64,000 nt of DNA from Leptolinea sp964420995 (GCA_964420995.1 CAYQUX010000006.1:101839-165838), one strand, 5' to 3'; counted from the stretch's first letter, positions 50,653 through 59,741 are shown. A program made the numbers and translations. The notes: a model not told the origin generated them from the sequence alone.

Positions 50653-52041
50653 CTAAAATCCTTGATAAATAAATGTTATCACAGGTTCCTGTAGTTGATA
50701 TGTGAACGCGGCAGTCAGTAAAATCAGGCATGTTGTGACATAAAGCGCCACCATTGGTTTCGGAAGGTTTTGCCACCAGAGATCCCTTCCGCTTCTTTGT
50801 ATAACAATGTCCAGTGCAAATGAAAGCAACACCAGGAGAAGAGGAACAACAGGAGAGAGATGTTTTGTAATCAACGGCAGCGCTGTCATGTGTTCAATGA
50901 AACGAATGGATTGATTCAATCCCTGAAAAGTAAATGGGATCCAGGTGAAACATATGATCAGAAATGTTAATACACGGAAGAGCCATTGGATGGGTAGTTT
51001 TAATCGATCAGGCCGCAACCCCGGAAATATCTGGTAGCTCAATCTCTCCATCACAAGCAGCGCTCCATGCCCAATTCCCCAGGATAGCATACCCAGAGTG
51101 ACGCCGTGCCAGAACCCGCTGGCAAGCATTGTCAGCAATGGAGGAATCACAAAGGCCAGTACAATTCCCGCGGTTGAGGTAAGCCTTCCCAGTTTTCTTC
51201 CCAGGGGAAAATAGATGGTCTCACGAAGCCATGTCGTCAGGGAAATATGCCAGCGCGACCAGAACTCCGAGAAATTCCTCGCCAAAAATGGCTGTTGAAA
51301 ATTTTGTGTGAGTTCAATACCAAAAAGCAGGCTTACTCCGCGAACAATATCTGTATAACCGAGAAAATCATTGTAGAGTTGAAAACCAAAAACAAAAAAA
51401 GACAACCAGGAGACTTGCGGATCAGGGCCTGACAACGGAGGCACAAGGATTCGCAACATATTCGCGATTAATACCTTGCGAATCAATCCATTCAAGATCA
51501 ACCCCAGTGCCCGGTCTGCAAGCTGATTATTTACAGTTTGAAGATTTTCCAGACGTTTGAAAAATGTACCCGGTTTTTCAATGGGTCCGGAAACCAACTT
51601 TGGGAAATAAACCAGGTAAAGTAAAAAGTCAATCAGGGAAGGCAAATGGGAAAGACGCTTTAACCGAACATCCATTTGAAAACTGATCAATTGCAGGATA
51701 TAAAATGAGAACCCTACCGGCAATATCCAGCCAATCGCATCTTCCCCCGGTGTCTGGATATACGGGCTGGTCAACCATTTCAACAATCCAAAAGCCAGAA
51801 TGTTGCCAATCAGCATACAGGTTGAAAAAACCGTGTTTTTCTTCTGTATGGTAATTTGCGCTGCGAGAAAATTGACCAGTGATATCAATCCCAGAACAAA
51901 CGCGTATCGTACATCAAGCAGAAAATAGAAAATATAGGAGCTGAAGAGCAGCCATATATGTTTCCATCGATCCGGTACCAGATGGAAGATGATGACCGCG
52001 GCCAGAACAAACCCGGCAAAATACCAAGAGACAATTTCCAA
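50653..52041 (-). CDS. MBOAT-family O-acyltransferase, second copy
   Basis: 462 aa, ~11 spans. FYILQLISFQMDVRLKRL, YFPKLVSGPIEKPGTF (~160), YTDIVRGVSLLFG, LARNFSEFWSRWHISLTTWL and ASGFWHGVTLGML (~315) with the catalytic His. It diverges clearly from the first MBOAT (29863). TTG start at 52041, two bases after the SGNH stop; no nearby ATG gives the first span. Works with the SGNH protein 52044-53057 to acylate the exported glycan. Confidence 0.88.
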   Translation of the reverse strand: MEIVSWYFAGFVLAAVIIFHLVPDRWKHIWLLFSSYIFYFLLDVRYAFVLGLISLVNFLAAQITIQKKNTVFSTCMLIGNILAFGLLKWLTSPYIQTPGEDAIGWILPVGFSFYILQLISFQMDVRLKRLSHLPSLIDFLLYLVYFPKLVSGPIEKPGTFFKRLENLQTVNNQLADRALGLILNGLIRKVLIANMLRILVPPLSGPDPQVSWLSFFVFGFQLYNDFLGYTDIVRGVSLLFGIELTQNFQQPFLARNFSEFWSRWHISLTTWLRETIYFPLGRKLGRLTSTAGIVLAFVIPPLLTMLASGFWHGVTLGMLSWGIGHGALLVMERLSYQIFPGLRPDRLKLPIQWLFRVLTFLIICFTWIPFTFQGLNQSIRFIEHMTALPLITKHLSPVVPLLLVLLSFALDIVIQRSGRDLWWQNLPKPMVALYVTTCLILLTAAFTYQLQEPVITFIYQGF

Positions 52042-52043
52042 GC

Positions 52044-53057
52044 TTATCTATACCCCTGTTCAAGGAATCTTTCAGAAACAAACTTTGAAAACAAGACCGC
52101 ACCCTGATAATTTAGATGATTCTCATTTCTCCAGTATCTGTTTTCATTCAAATCCGCTATTGTATTTCGGGTGCGGATGAACGGAACCTGATGTCTTTCA
52201 AGAATTGCCTGTACTGGCGCGATGAAATTATTCTCATAGGCGGCCTCTCCGCCTTCAACTAAAACGGGTAAATACGATGGTTTTATCGGCATCTCGATAA
52301 TGACCATTTTTGTCCCCTTAACTCGCGCCTTTTCAAGTAGTACTACCAGGTGATCAATCGCTGTTTGGTCCATCGAATAGTTATGTAAAAGAAACCGGTC
52401 TTTATCAAGGCTTGAATCTCCATCCCCGGGAGACACTGATAATCCTCTGGGAGTCATTGATGCGTCATACATGGCTTCGGTTACCAGAAATTCGTGGTCT
52501 TTCCGGTTAAGGAGACCAAAGTAATACCAGGGAAGTCGAAAAGACCGCATGGACCAACGGATAAAATCAAACCCCTCGTCCGAAGAAAACACAGGCTGAT
52601 CTGTCATTGAGCGGGTATTCTTTGCGGCGGGGTCAAATTCGATGGGAGATACTCCCAGCACGATAATATCCGGAGCTTTCCAATCCAATACCAGGTTCGC
52701 CAGTTTATTGGAGGATTCAAACGTCGCCCCAGATAAACCAAAATTCATACACACGGCAGGTTCAGCATCTTCCTTCGTGAGGCTGCCTTCAATAATTTCC
52801 GGCACCATATCCTGATCAACGATTGAATTACCCAGAAAAAGACAATTCACATCATTCAACGCGAAGTACCGTTTAAATTTAAGGCCAACTTCTGGATAGG
52901 CATACGACAACCCGGGAGCCGGTGAAAAAATGCGCTCCACCACGGCAGGGATATGGAAACACACTTCCAGAAAGATCAATAAACCGGATATGTATAAAAA
53001 AATCAGACCGATAACCCGAAAATCAGGTTTTTGAAGATTACAGGAGTTTGTTTTCAT
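52044..53057 (-). CDS. SGNH-like O-acyl-transfer partner with GNS in block I
   Basis: 337 aa. One N-terminal span (~15-33) then an outer domain. CLFLGNSIVDQD (~75) stands where GDS is expected, so the residue before the nucleophile Ser is Asn instead of Asp. Later VLGVSPIEFD, RFLLHNYSMDQT and NENHLNYQGAVL (~315, block V His) follow the SGNH order. Pairs with the MBOAT directly downstream (2-base gap). The GNS variation and the weak overall likeness to AlgJ mean the assignment rests partly on position. Confidence 0.7.
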   Translation of the reverse strand: MKTNSCNLQKPDFRVIGLIFLYISGLLIFLEVCFHIPAVVERIFSPAPGLSYAYPEVGLKFKRYFALNDVNCLFLGNSIVDQDMVPEIIEGSLTKEDAEPAVCMNFGLSGATFESSNKLANLVLDWKAPDIIVLGVSPIEFDPAAKNTRSMTDQPVFSSDEGFDFIRWSMRSFRLPWYYFGLLNRKDHEFLVTEAMYDASMTPRGLSVSPGDGDSSLDKDRFLLHNYSMDQTAIDHLVVLLEKARVKGTKMVIIEMPIKPSYLPVLVEGGEAAYENNFIAPVQAILERHQVPFIRTRNTIADLNENRYWRNENHLNYQGAVLFSKFVSERFLEQGYR

Positions 53058-53110
53058 TCCAATTCTGGATCAAGCAGGAAGCCCGATAAATATTGAGCAA
53101 ACATCCAAAA

Positions 53111-54238
53111 TCAACCATTGTGGCTGGAAGTGGTCTTTGATTTGTGCCATTTTTCCAAATATTCTGTTATCAGAACGCTTGAATTGGCTTCACCCAGGAT
53201 TGATCTGTGTGTCGATGGCACCAAATTTGATCGTATGGCTGCGCCAATTTTTACCGCATCCGCTCCAACCAGGTGACTCCACCCGGAATTTACGAGATCG
53301 ATCCATGCTGTGGTGTCATCCACAATGATGCTGGGTACTTCGGCAAAATAAGCTTCCCTGGTTACCCCTCCTGAATCTGTAACGATGGTCCTCGCGTTCT
53401 TTTCCAATTCAAGCATATCAAAATAACCAACCGGATTGATAATTTTTATCTTTGAAGAATGAGCGATTGCATCCATAAGACCGGTTTCATTCATTACTTT
53501 TTGGGTGCGGGGATGAATTGGGAAGATTACCGGAATATCACTTTCACACAGGCCTTGAATTATCGCCTTGAGTCTTTCAGGTTGGTCAGTGTTTATGGCC
53601 CGGTGAACGGTTACGAGTATATATTCACCTTTTTTCAAGCCAGATTGATTCATGATATCAGAACGGGTTGCCGCCATCTGGCTCATGCGTGAAAATGTGT
53701 CGAGCATCACATCTCCCACAAAATAAACATGCCGTTCCATGCCTTCATGTTTTAGATTCTCCACAGCCCGTGCGGAGGCGCAAAAAATAACTTCGCTTAT
53801 CCGGTCAACCAGAACGCGGTTGGATTCTTCCGGGATTGTTGAGGGATGCACGATTCGCAAATCAGTGGTGAAATTTCTTTCGCCGCCTTCAATGTGGACA
53901 ATAGGCACCCCCAGTTTTACCAGGGTGATCGCGGCAGCCAATGTGGAATTAGTATCACCATAGGTGATTGCACAATCCGGCTTTTCTTTTTCAAGGATCG
54001 GTGCAAGCTCCCGCATCATCGCGGCGATCTGATTTACCGGGGTATTGGCGCCAACCTCAAGGTTGTAATCGGGGTCAGGAATTCCCAGCTCGTCAAAAAA
54101 GATCTTCGATAATTTGTAGTCATAATGCTGACCCGTGTGAACTAGAACATTTTTATGTCCGTGCCTGGCGAGTTCTGTCCCCACAGGAGCGGCTTTTATA
54201 AATTGGGGTCTGGCACCAACAATGCTAATTAATTTCAT
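53111..54238 (-). CDS. wecB: UDP-N-acetylglucosamine-type 2-epimerase (WecB/WbpI-like)
   Basis: 375 aa from ATG 54238; the longer TTG reading at 54256 is not preferred. VGARPQFIKAAPVGTELARH at the N-terminus, LVHTGQHYDYKLS (~33), TYGDTNSTLAAAI (~90), HIEGGERNF (~117), RIVHPSTIPEESNR, VTVHRAINTD and ILVTDSGGVTREAY. The GARPQFIKA start (rather than GTRPEAIKM) is more like the WbpI group acting on diacetamido-uronic acid than housekeeping WecB. With WbpB- and WbpE-like genes 4-5 kb away it would complete a UDP-ManNAc3NAcA-type route. Confidence 0.85.
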   Translation of the reverse strand: MKLISIVGARPQFIKAAPVGTELARHGHKNVLVHTGQHYDYKLSKIFFDELGIPDPDYNLEVGANTPVNQIAAMMRELAPILEKEKPDCAITYGDTNSTLAAAITLVKLGVPIVHIEGGERNFTTDLRIVHPSTIPEESNRVLVDRISEVIFCASARAVENLKHEGMERHVYFVGDVMLDTFSRMSQMAATRSDIMNQSGLKKGEYILVTVHRAINTDQPERLKAIIQGLCESDIPVIFPIHPRTQKVMNETGLMDAIAHSSKIKIINPVGYFDMLELEKNARTIVTDSGGVTREAYFAEVPSIIVDDTTAWIDLVNSGWSHLVGADAVKIGAAIRSNLVPSTHRSILGEANSSVLITEYLEKWHKSKTTSSHNG

Positions 54239-54280
54239 CAAGGTCTTTCGCCTCAAAAATTGGATCTAATCCCGGTAATT

Positions 54281-55414
54281 TTAAACCATCAGGTCTCGAT
54301 AAATAGCAGCCACTTTATCGATCAAAATATTCGGATCAAAATTTTCAGCCGCATGGCGGTTGGCGGTAGTCCCAAGCAACCGGCGTTTTTCTGAATTTGC
54401 CAGAAGATCAAGGATTGCCCGCCTGTAATCTTCGGGAGTATTGCTGCATAAAGAAACCCAACCGCCCTGCAAATCCCCATTTGCTTCAGCAGGAAGATCA
54501 TTTATGACAATGGGAATACCAAGCAACGCGCTTTCGATCAGAGATTTTGATATTCCCCAGTAATCACAATGGGAAACCAGAAGATCGCATTCGGTTAACA
54601 TTTTCAGCAATTCATGATTGGGCATGGATGGAACAAATCTAACTTTCTCATCCAACCCGAGTTCATGTACCAGATCCTGTATCTTCTGGCGGTAAGGTCC
54701 ATCTCCCACCAGGTAATACTCGCAATCAATATCCTTGACAGCCCGCACAATATTTTCAGGGTTCTTTTCGCGGTTCATTCTATTAATGGTGATCAATTTT
54801 GGTGGATTGGAAAGCGTGTAGCTCGTTTTGCGAGGGATATTTCGAGCACCCACGGCATTGTAAATCACCTGAATATTACGTGCGCCATATTCTTTCGCGT
54901 AACGGACAATAGGGCTGTACACTGCAATAACTGCGTCTGAATTCTTCAGGGAAATCTTTTCCAGTTTCTTGCGGAAGATGTGAATAAACTTTTGAGTAAA
55001 GGTGCCAAGATCATCCCTGTCCCATACACCGTGAAGAGACAAAACGTAAGGAATGCGAAGATCTTTTTTGATCTCATACGCAAGATACCCTTGAATAAAG
55101 CTGTTGTGCACGCGCACCAGATCAGGTGAGATGCCTTTTACAAGGCTCATACATCGACCTACCCAATTCCTCAGCAGGAACGGCTGCCATCCCAGCGAAC
55201 TTTTGAAAGATGGCGCGGGAATGGAGTGGACAAAGACGCGGGCATTTCCCCCCGTAAATTGCATTTTTTCAACATTCACGGAATCCAAAACCGTTGTCAG
55301 GATGTGAATCTCATCAAAAACATCTCCTGGATTGTAATAACCAGGAGGATATTCACCTTTATTCAGAATGGCAGAAACGGGGTAATTCACAATTACAAGC
55401 AATTTCTTCGTCAA
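54281..55414 (-). CDS. GT4-family glycosyltransferase
   Basis: 377 aa GT-B. LVIVNYPVSAILNKGEYPP at the start, VLSLHGVWDRDDLG (~122), VIYNAVGARNIP, KLITINRMNREKNPENIVRA (~205) and SHCDYWGISKSLIESALLGI (~272), the last with an altered E-x7-E (Gly-Ile-Ser in place of the first Glu). TTG start at 55414, GAGG eight bases upstream. First gene on the leftward strand after the divergent boundary at ~55.45 kb. Sugar donor unknown; altered motif noted. Confidence 0.8.
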   Translation of the reverse strand: MTKKLLVIVNYPVSAILNKGEYPPGYYNPGDVFDEIHILTTVLDSVNVEKMQFTGGNARVFVHSIPAPSFKSSLGWQPFLLRNWVGRCMSLVKGISPDLVRVHNSFIQGYLAYEIKKDLRIPYVLSLHGVWDRDDLGTFTQKFIHIFRKKLEKISLKNSDAVIAVYSPIVRYAKEYGARNIQVIYNAVGARNIPRKTSYTLSNPPKLITINRMNREKNPENIVRAVKDIDCEYYLVGDGPYRQKIQDLVHELGLDEKVRFVPSMPNHELLKMLTECDLLVSHCDYWGISKSLIESALLGIPIVINDLPAEANGDLQGGWVSLCSNTPEDYRRAILDLLANSEKRRLLGTTANRHAAENFDPNILIDKVAAIYRDLMV

Positions 55415-55481
55415 TGTAAAACCTCAGTTATTATGACATCTCCGAACAAGAACCAGGTCGGATTCACTTAATTGGTTCGTT

Positions 55482-55487
55482 TATAAT
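55482..55487 (+). promoter_or_regulatory. -10 element next to a start codon, possible leaderless promoter
   Basis: Perfect TATAAT at 55482-55487, ending eight bases before ATG 55496. Transcription would start at or within 1-3 bases of the ATG, and no Shine-Dalgarno sequence lies upstream. No acceptable -35 box is seen. Confidence 0.4.
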
Positions 55488-55495
55488 ACCATCCA

Positions 55496-56575
55496 ATGGA
55501 TGTTTCTTTCGCCCCTCAATTTGCACTCAACAATTTGACTCTCCGCCCGCGGCAGGAGATCACAAAACCTCTCTGGGATCAATTCGCCGAGGCTTCACCA
55601 TACGCGTGGTTGTATCATACCTTTGATATGCAGGACGCCATCGAAACATGGCCCGGGAAGAGCGATATGAGCTTTGCGCTCATTGATGAAGAAAAAAGCG
55701 GCCAAATTGTAGCTATTGTCCCCCTGCACCGTGTAGACCGCCCTTTTTTAAAACTGTTCAAGAATTGTTCGCTTGAATCCATGGGGGGTATAGCATTTCA
55801 TCCTCAATTAACTCAAAAACAGATGGATGTGGTAGCTGAACTGGCCATCCAAAGTATTCGGGAACTTGGAAAAAAGAATTCAGCCGAAGAGATTCGTTTC
55901 TATTTATCTCCCCTAACGCCTTTTCTCAGAGAACCCGCGGCATCAAGAATCAATCCGTTGATCTACCTGGGAGTCGAGAACACCCCATCACAAACCTACT
56001 TGATTGACCTCAACCAGACAACAGACTCCATATGGAACAACATGGATGGATATTGCCGAACGCACATCCGTAAGGCAGAAAAAACAGGATACACGGTCAG
56101 ACAGGCGGCTGTGGAAAACGACCTGGAAACGTATTATCAACTGCATTGCCGTACATACCATAGAACCGGAGTAACACCGCATCCATACGCGTACTTCGAA
56201 GCCATCTGGAAGGATTTCGTATCTTCCGGCAAATCCGTTGTATTCTTTGCCGAATTGGAAGGTAAAGTTGTAGCGGCAGATAATGAAGCGGTTTACAAAA
56301 AAGCGGTGTCGGGCTGGACAGCCGCCGGTGAAGGGAAAGCCACCACGGGAGTTAACAACCTGCTGCACTGGACAGCCATAAAATGGGCAAAAGAAAATGA
56401 CATGCAATTATACGAAAGCGGTGAAGGTTTCCCCGGTGAATTGGATGGAAAACGCAAAGGACTAACCGATTTTAAGAAGAGTTTTGGCGGAGATTTGTTT
56501 CCGCTGTATCGTGGAAGAATCCTTTGCCGGCCGGCACTCTATCATTTTCGTGGATTTTGGAAAACAATCCGATAA
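55496..56575 (+). CDS. FemAB/GNAT-like acyltransferase
   Basis: 359 aa, soluble. Two GNAT-like halves as in FemAB and BioF2-type proteins: ending with a first domain (ALIDEEKSGQIVAIVPLH) and a second with SIWNNMDGYCRTHIRKAEKT (~185), TYHRTGVTPHPYAYFEAIWK, VVFFAELEGKVVAADNEAVY and LLHWTAIKWAKENDMQLYES (~290). These proteins pass an amino acid or acyl group (from aminoacyl-tRNA or acyl-CoA) to a cell-envelope substrate. In polysaccharide loci they are linked to N-acylation of sugars. First gene of the plus-strand operon; translation may start leaderless (see promoter). Confidence 0.8.
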   Translation: MDVSFAPQFALNNLTLRPRQEITKPLWDQFAEASPYAWLYHTFDMQDAIETWPGKSDMSFALIDEEKSGQIVAIVPLHRVDRPFLKLFKNCSLESMGGIAFHPQLTQKQMDVVAELAIQSIRELGKKNSAEEIRFYLSPLTPFLREPAASRINPLIYLGVENTPSQTYLIDLNQTTDSIWNNMDGYCRTHIRKAEKTGYTVRQAAVENDLETYYQLHCRTYHRTGVTPHPYAYFEAIWKDFVSSGKSVVFFAELEGKVVAADNEAVYKKAVSGWTAAGEGKATTGVNNLLHWTAIKWAKENDMQLYESGEGFPGELDGKRKGLTDFKKSFGGDLFPLYRGRILCRPALYHFRGFWKTIR

Positions 56576-56583
56576 GGACTGCT

Positions 56584-57189
56584 GTGGGAAAAGGAACCTG
56601 CTACCCTTTCGTTGAAAATTACTTTACCCGAGCCATTCAACCCGGTAGTACCGTGCTGGAAACCGGTTGTGGTGGGGCAATGTACAGGAAGTTGATCCAG
56701 AATCTGGGCGGTGTGTATACAGGATGCGACATCTATAACTCCTTATACCAGACGGATCATGACCTGGATGTATATTGCAGTTCAAATAAACTGCCCTTTT
56801 CCAATAACTCCTTTCATTTTGTGTTCAATCAAGGCGCCTTTGACTATATGCCTGAACCGCAAACGACATTGTCAGAAGCGTACCGGGTTTTACGCCCGGG
56901 CGGGCGCCTGACCATCTTCACCTACCGGAAGGATATTCTGGAAGAAATTGACCGAAATTGCGGGGAGCGCAAACGAGATTGGGAACTAACCCATCATGTA
57001 TTTTCTCAAAAACAACTACTTGGATGGTTACGCGATCAGGGTTTTAAGGCACAGGAGATCACCTCTCACTTGGATACCTTGATGACCAAAGGCTATAAAC
57101 GACGCATTCTTGATTTTCTGGGTGTATATATGTTTCTTCAGGCGAAATACAGCATATGGAGAATCTTTGAAGCGGTGAAACCTGAATGA
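56584..57189 (+). CDS. Class I SAM-dependent methyltransferase
   Basis: 201 aa from GTG 56584, preceded by AAGGA five bases upstream; a TTG at 56524 lies inside the preceding gene. VLETGCGGAMYRKLIQ (~27) motif I, TGCDIYNSL, FHFVFNQGAFDYMPEP (motif IV region) and EAYRVLRPGGRLTIFTYR (~102, motif V/VI). Small size is near the minimal methyltransferase fold. Target unknown; neighbouring genes hint at sugar methylation. Overlaps the next gene by 4 bases (ATGA). Confidence 0.82.
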   Translation: MGKGTCYPFVENYFTRAIQPGSTVLETGCGGAMYRKLIQNLGGVYTGCDIYNSLYQTDHDLDVYCSSNKLPFSNNSFHFVFNQGAFDYMPEPQTTLSEAYRVLRPGGRLTIFTYRKDILEEIDRNCGERKRDWELTHHVFSQKQLLGWLRDQGFKAQEITSHLDTLMTKGYKRRILDFLGVYMFLQAKYSIWRIFEAVKPE

Positions 57190-58202
57190 ATTCCATTAAA
57201 GACTTTTTTCGCTCTCTATACATCCCCAGTGATCGAACATTAAGCGCACATTCGGAAGACGGTATTACCTGGACACGCGATAAGGGTATTCGATTGGAAA
57301 AAAACCGCTGCATTCAGGCTGACAGCGCTTTTTATTGCTTTCTTCACCAACCGGATGACCTGGCCGGTAAACACGAGATGTATTTTCATACAACCACACG
57401 GTTAAAAAATAATTGGCATACTTGTATTCAAAAAGCCATATCGGATGATGGATTACACTGGCAAGGGAAAAATCAGATCATTCTTTCAAGCGATCAACAG
57501 GGTGGTGAGTTTTCACAAATACGCGCGCCTTTTGTCAGGAGATTTGCTTCCGGGTGGAGACTTTACTTTTCTGCCAAACAAAATGGGAAACCAACCGGAA
57601 TTTATTCAGCCGTTTCAAAGGATCGCCTGACCTGGAGCATTGAACCAGGTGCGCGGATTTCTGTTGAGATGTTCACTGAAACCGAAGATCTGGTTGATGG
57701 AATCAGTGATACCTCGATTATCGTTCTGCCAGATGGAACTTACCGGATGTACTTTTCGGTCTACCGCGATTCGGTTTACAAACAAAATATTTGCAGCGCA
57801 CGATCGTTTGATGGCCTGTCTTGGGATATTGAGCCGGGCATTCGCATAAATTATGGCGCAAAAGGATGCCGTTTTGTCGCCAATAATCCCAGCGTTATTC
57901 AGATCAATAATGTGTGGAATATGTACTTCCGTGGTTCAAACAATATGCCCATCAAAGACAAAATATTCAGGGCTGTATCGAAAGACACATTGAATTGGGA
58001 GTTTGTTGGCCCTGTTCTGGCACCCAACCCATTTAACCTTAAAGAACGCCATGAAGTTGCCCACCCATACGTTTACAAAACCCGTGATGGGCTATTCAGA
58101 ATGTTTTACACAGGCTGTGGTGGTACGATTCTTGACCGTTTTGCATTTCAATACTACGAAAACCATTACAGGCAAAACAAGATACCCGTAATCTACAACT
58201 AA
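57186..58202 (+). CDS. Five-bladed beta-propeller, GH43/GH32-like glycosidase or binding protein
   Basis: 338 aa, no signal peptide. The sequence shows five repeats of S-x-D-x-x-x-W style: HSEDGITWTR (~23), ISDDGLHWQG (~85), VSKDRLTWSI (~138), RSFDGLSWDI (~205) and VSKDTLNWEF (~265), spaced as blades. Each blade also has a P-x-(V/I)-x(n)-W/DG-YRMYFS-type strand, e.g. VLPDGTYRMYFSV and TRDGLFRMFYTG, typical of GH43/GH32/GH130 propellers. Candidate catalytic acids exist but I cannot map them confidently. Such a protein in the cytoplasm could trim or bind a nucleotide-sugar or lipid-linked intermediate. Translationally coupled to the methyltransferase. Confidence 0.72.
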   Translation: MNSIKDFFRSLYIPSDRTLSAHSEDGITWTRDKGIRLEKNRCIQADSAFYCFLHQPDDLAGKHEMYFHTTTRLKNNWHTCIQKAISDDGLHWQGKNQIILSSDQQGGEFSQIRAPFVRRFASGWRLYFSAKQNGKPTGIYSAVSKDRLTWSIEPGARISVEMFTETEDLVDGISDTSIIVLPDGTYRMYFSVYRDSVYKQNICSARSFDGLSWDIEPGIRINYGAKGCRFVANNPSVIQINNVWNMYFRGSNNMPIKDKIFRAVSKDTLNWEFVGPVLAPNPFNLKERHEVAHPYVYKTRDGLFRMFYTGCGGTILDRFAFQYYENHYRQNKIPVIYN

Positions 58203-58207
58203 TATCT

Positions 58208-59686
58208 ATGTCAGTCCGAATTCCCAATCCCAAACACAGTGCCAGTCTGGTTTCCCGGTTTGCTTCCGAATTTGTAAACCGCGCCAGTTCGTTTATTGTA
58301 TTTCCCCTGATGATCAAGTATCTTTCCGCGGAAGCATACGGGGTCAATACACAGATACAGACACTCTCTACATATTTGTTGACATTGGCCAGTCTGGGTC
58401 TGGGCTTTTTTGTGATCAGGGAGTATTCCGGAAATATTGAAATAAAAACTTTGAGTGCAAGGTTTAGGTCTTCAATTTTTCTGGTGACAGTTTCATCCAT
58501 TTTGGTGGGGTCAGTTTTTCTTTTACTTCCAGCGCAGGTTAACCAATTGTTCTTTCGTGTTACATGGGCAGATGCGGTCATCCAATGGGGTTTTGGATTG
58601 ATCCTGTTCTCTGGTCTTGAACAGGTTATCCGCGATTTCCTCCGCGCCAGGTTACGAATGGTCGCGTACTCAATCTCGCAGATCATGCAGGCGGTTATTT
58701 ATGTCGCGGGCGTTTCAGTTATTCTGACCACCGGAGGAAACCTTCTTCAAATTATTCAATTAACGGTGATATTGCGGGCGGCTTCTTTTTTGGGGATGTT
58801 CATTTTTTTGCTGGTTGTCAGGGAAGTCGAGTTGTTCGGAAATTTTATCTCGCTGAAAGAACAGATGAAAATCATCCGATGGGGACTTCCCATCGTAGCT
58901 TCCAGTCTGAGTGTTTCATTTCTGAGCAACGGCGACAGGGCTCTATTGGGCGCACTCACAGATTCTGTATCTGTAGGTGTATATGGCGCGGCGTATCAAC
59001 TGGCGAACGTCCTGCTTGCTTTGGGGGCGCCTTTCTGGTCAATGTTATATCCTCTTATTGCCACCTATAAAAATTCACATGATCCCTCCAGCCTCTCCAG
59101 GGTGAGCAAGAGATACTCCAATGCATACGCAGCCCTGGGAATTCCTGCCTTTTTCGGGCTTCTCGTTATAGGAACGCCCACCCTGGGATATTTTGGCAGG
59201 AGTGTTTTTGAAATCCCCTTACACGTTTTTCTATTTATCATGCTGGGAGTTTTTATCTCCCAATTTTGCGCGCCAATTCTTTATATGGCGTACGTGTATC
59301 AAAAACCCAGAACCATATTCCTCATCACAACCATCAGCGCGCTGGTCAATTTGGGGTCAAATTACATTCTCATTCCCTATCTGGGTATCTTTGCCCCCGC
59401 CCTTAATACAACATTAACCTACACATTGATGGACTATCTTTTGATTCGTTTGATCCCATCAACCGGATTTAAAGAGAGCGAACTTTATGACTACGCGAAT
59501 ATTTTCAGATACATCCTTGCCGGCGTTGTTATGACCATTGTGTTGGTGATAGTCAGTAACTACATTCAGTTCAACCTGGTCAATCTATTTCTTTTAATAG
59601 CCGGAGCAGCCATAACATACGCGATCACGCTCTTTTCGCTATACAGGTTTAGTTTTTCAAGAATGATCAAACCGCTTTTAGGATGA
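58208..59686 (+). CDS. Oligosaccharide flippase (Wzx/MATE-like)
   Basis: 492 aa, ~13-14 spans throughout. Opening FASEFVNRASSFIVFPLMIK and YLSAEAYGVNTQIQTLST are typical of the polysaccharide transporter (MviN/Wzx) family; RWGLPIVASSLSVSFLSNGD at ~235 and LGALTDSVSVGVYGAAYQLA match the repeated central bundle pattern. It would flip undecaprenyl-linked oligosaccharides to the outer face. No obvious polymerase (Wzy) gene accompanies it. Starts 5 bases after the propeller gene stop. Confidence 0.88.
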   Translation: MSVRIPNPKHSASLVSRFASEFVNRASSFIVFPLMIKYLSAEAYGVNTQIQTLSTYLLTLASLGLGFFVIREYSGNIEIKTLSARFRSSIFLVTVSSILVGSVFLLLPAQVNQLFFRVTWADAVIQWGFGLILFSGLEQVIRDFLRARLRMVAYSISQIMQAVIYVAGVSVILTTGGNLLQIIQLTVILRAASFLGMFIFLLVVREVELFGNFISLKEQMKIIRWGLPIVASSLSVSFLSNGDRALLGALTDSVSVGVYGAAYQLANVLLALGAPFWSMLYPLIATYKNSHDPSSLSRVSKRYSNAYAALGIPAFFGLLVIGTPTLGYFGRSVFEIPLHVFLFIMLGVFISQFCAPILYMAYVYQKPRTIFLITTISALVNLGSNYILIPYLGIFAPALNTTLTYTLMDYLLIRLIPSTGFKESELYDYANIFRYILAGVVMTIVLVIVSNYIQFNLVNLFLLIAGAAITYAITLFSLYRFSFSRMIKPLLG

Positions 59687-59741
59687 ACGTTAAATACGTT
59701 ATTATATGCACGCTAAAATGACCTCTTTTTTACAGGAACCA

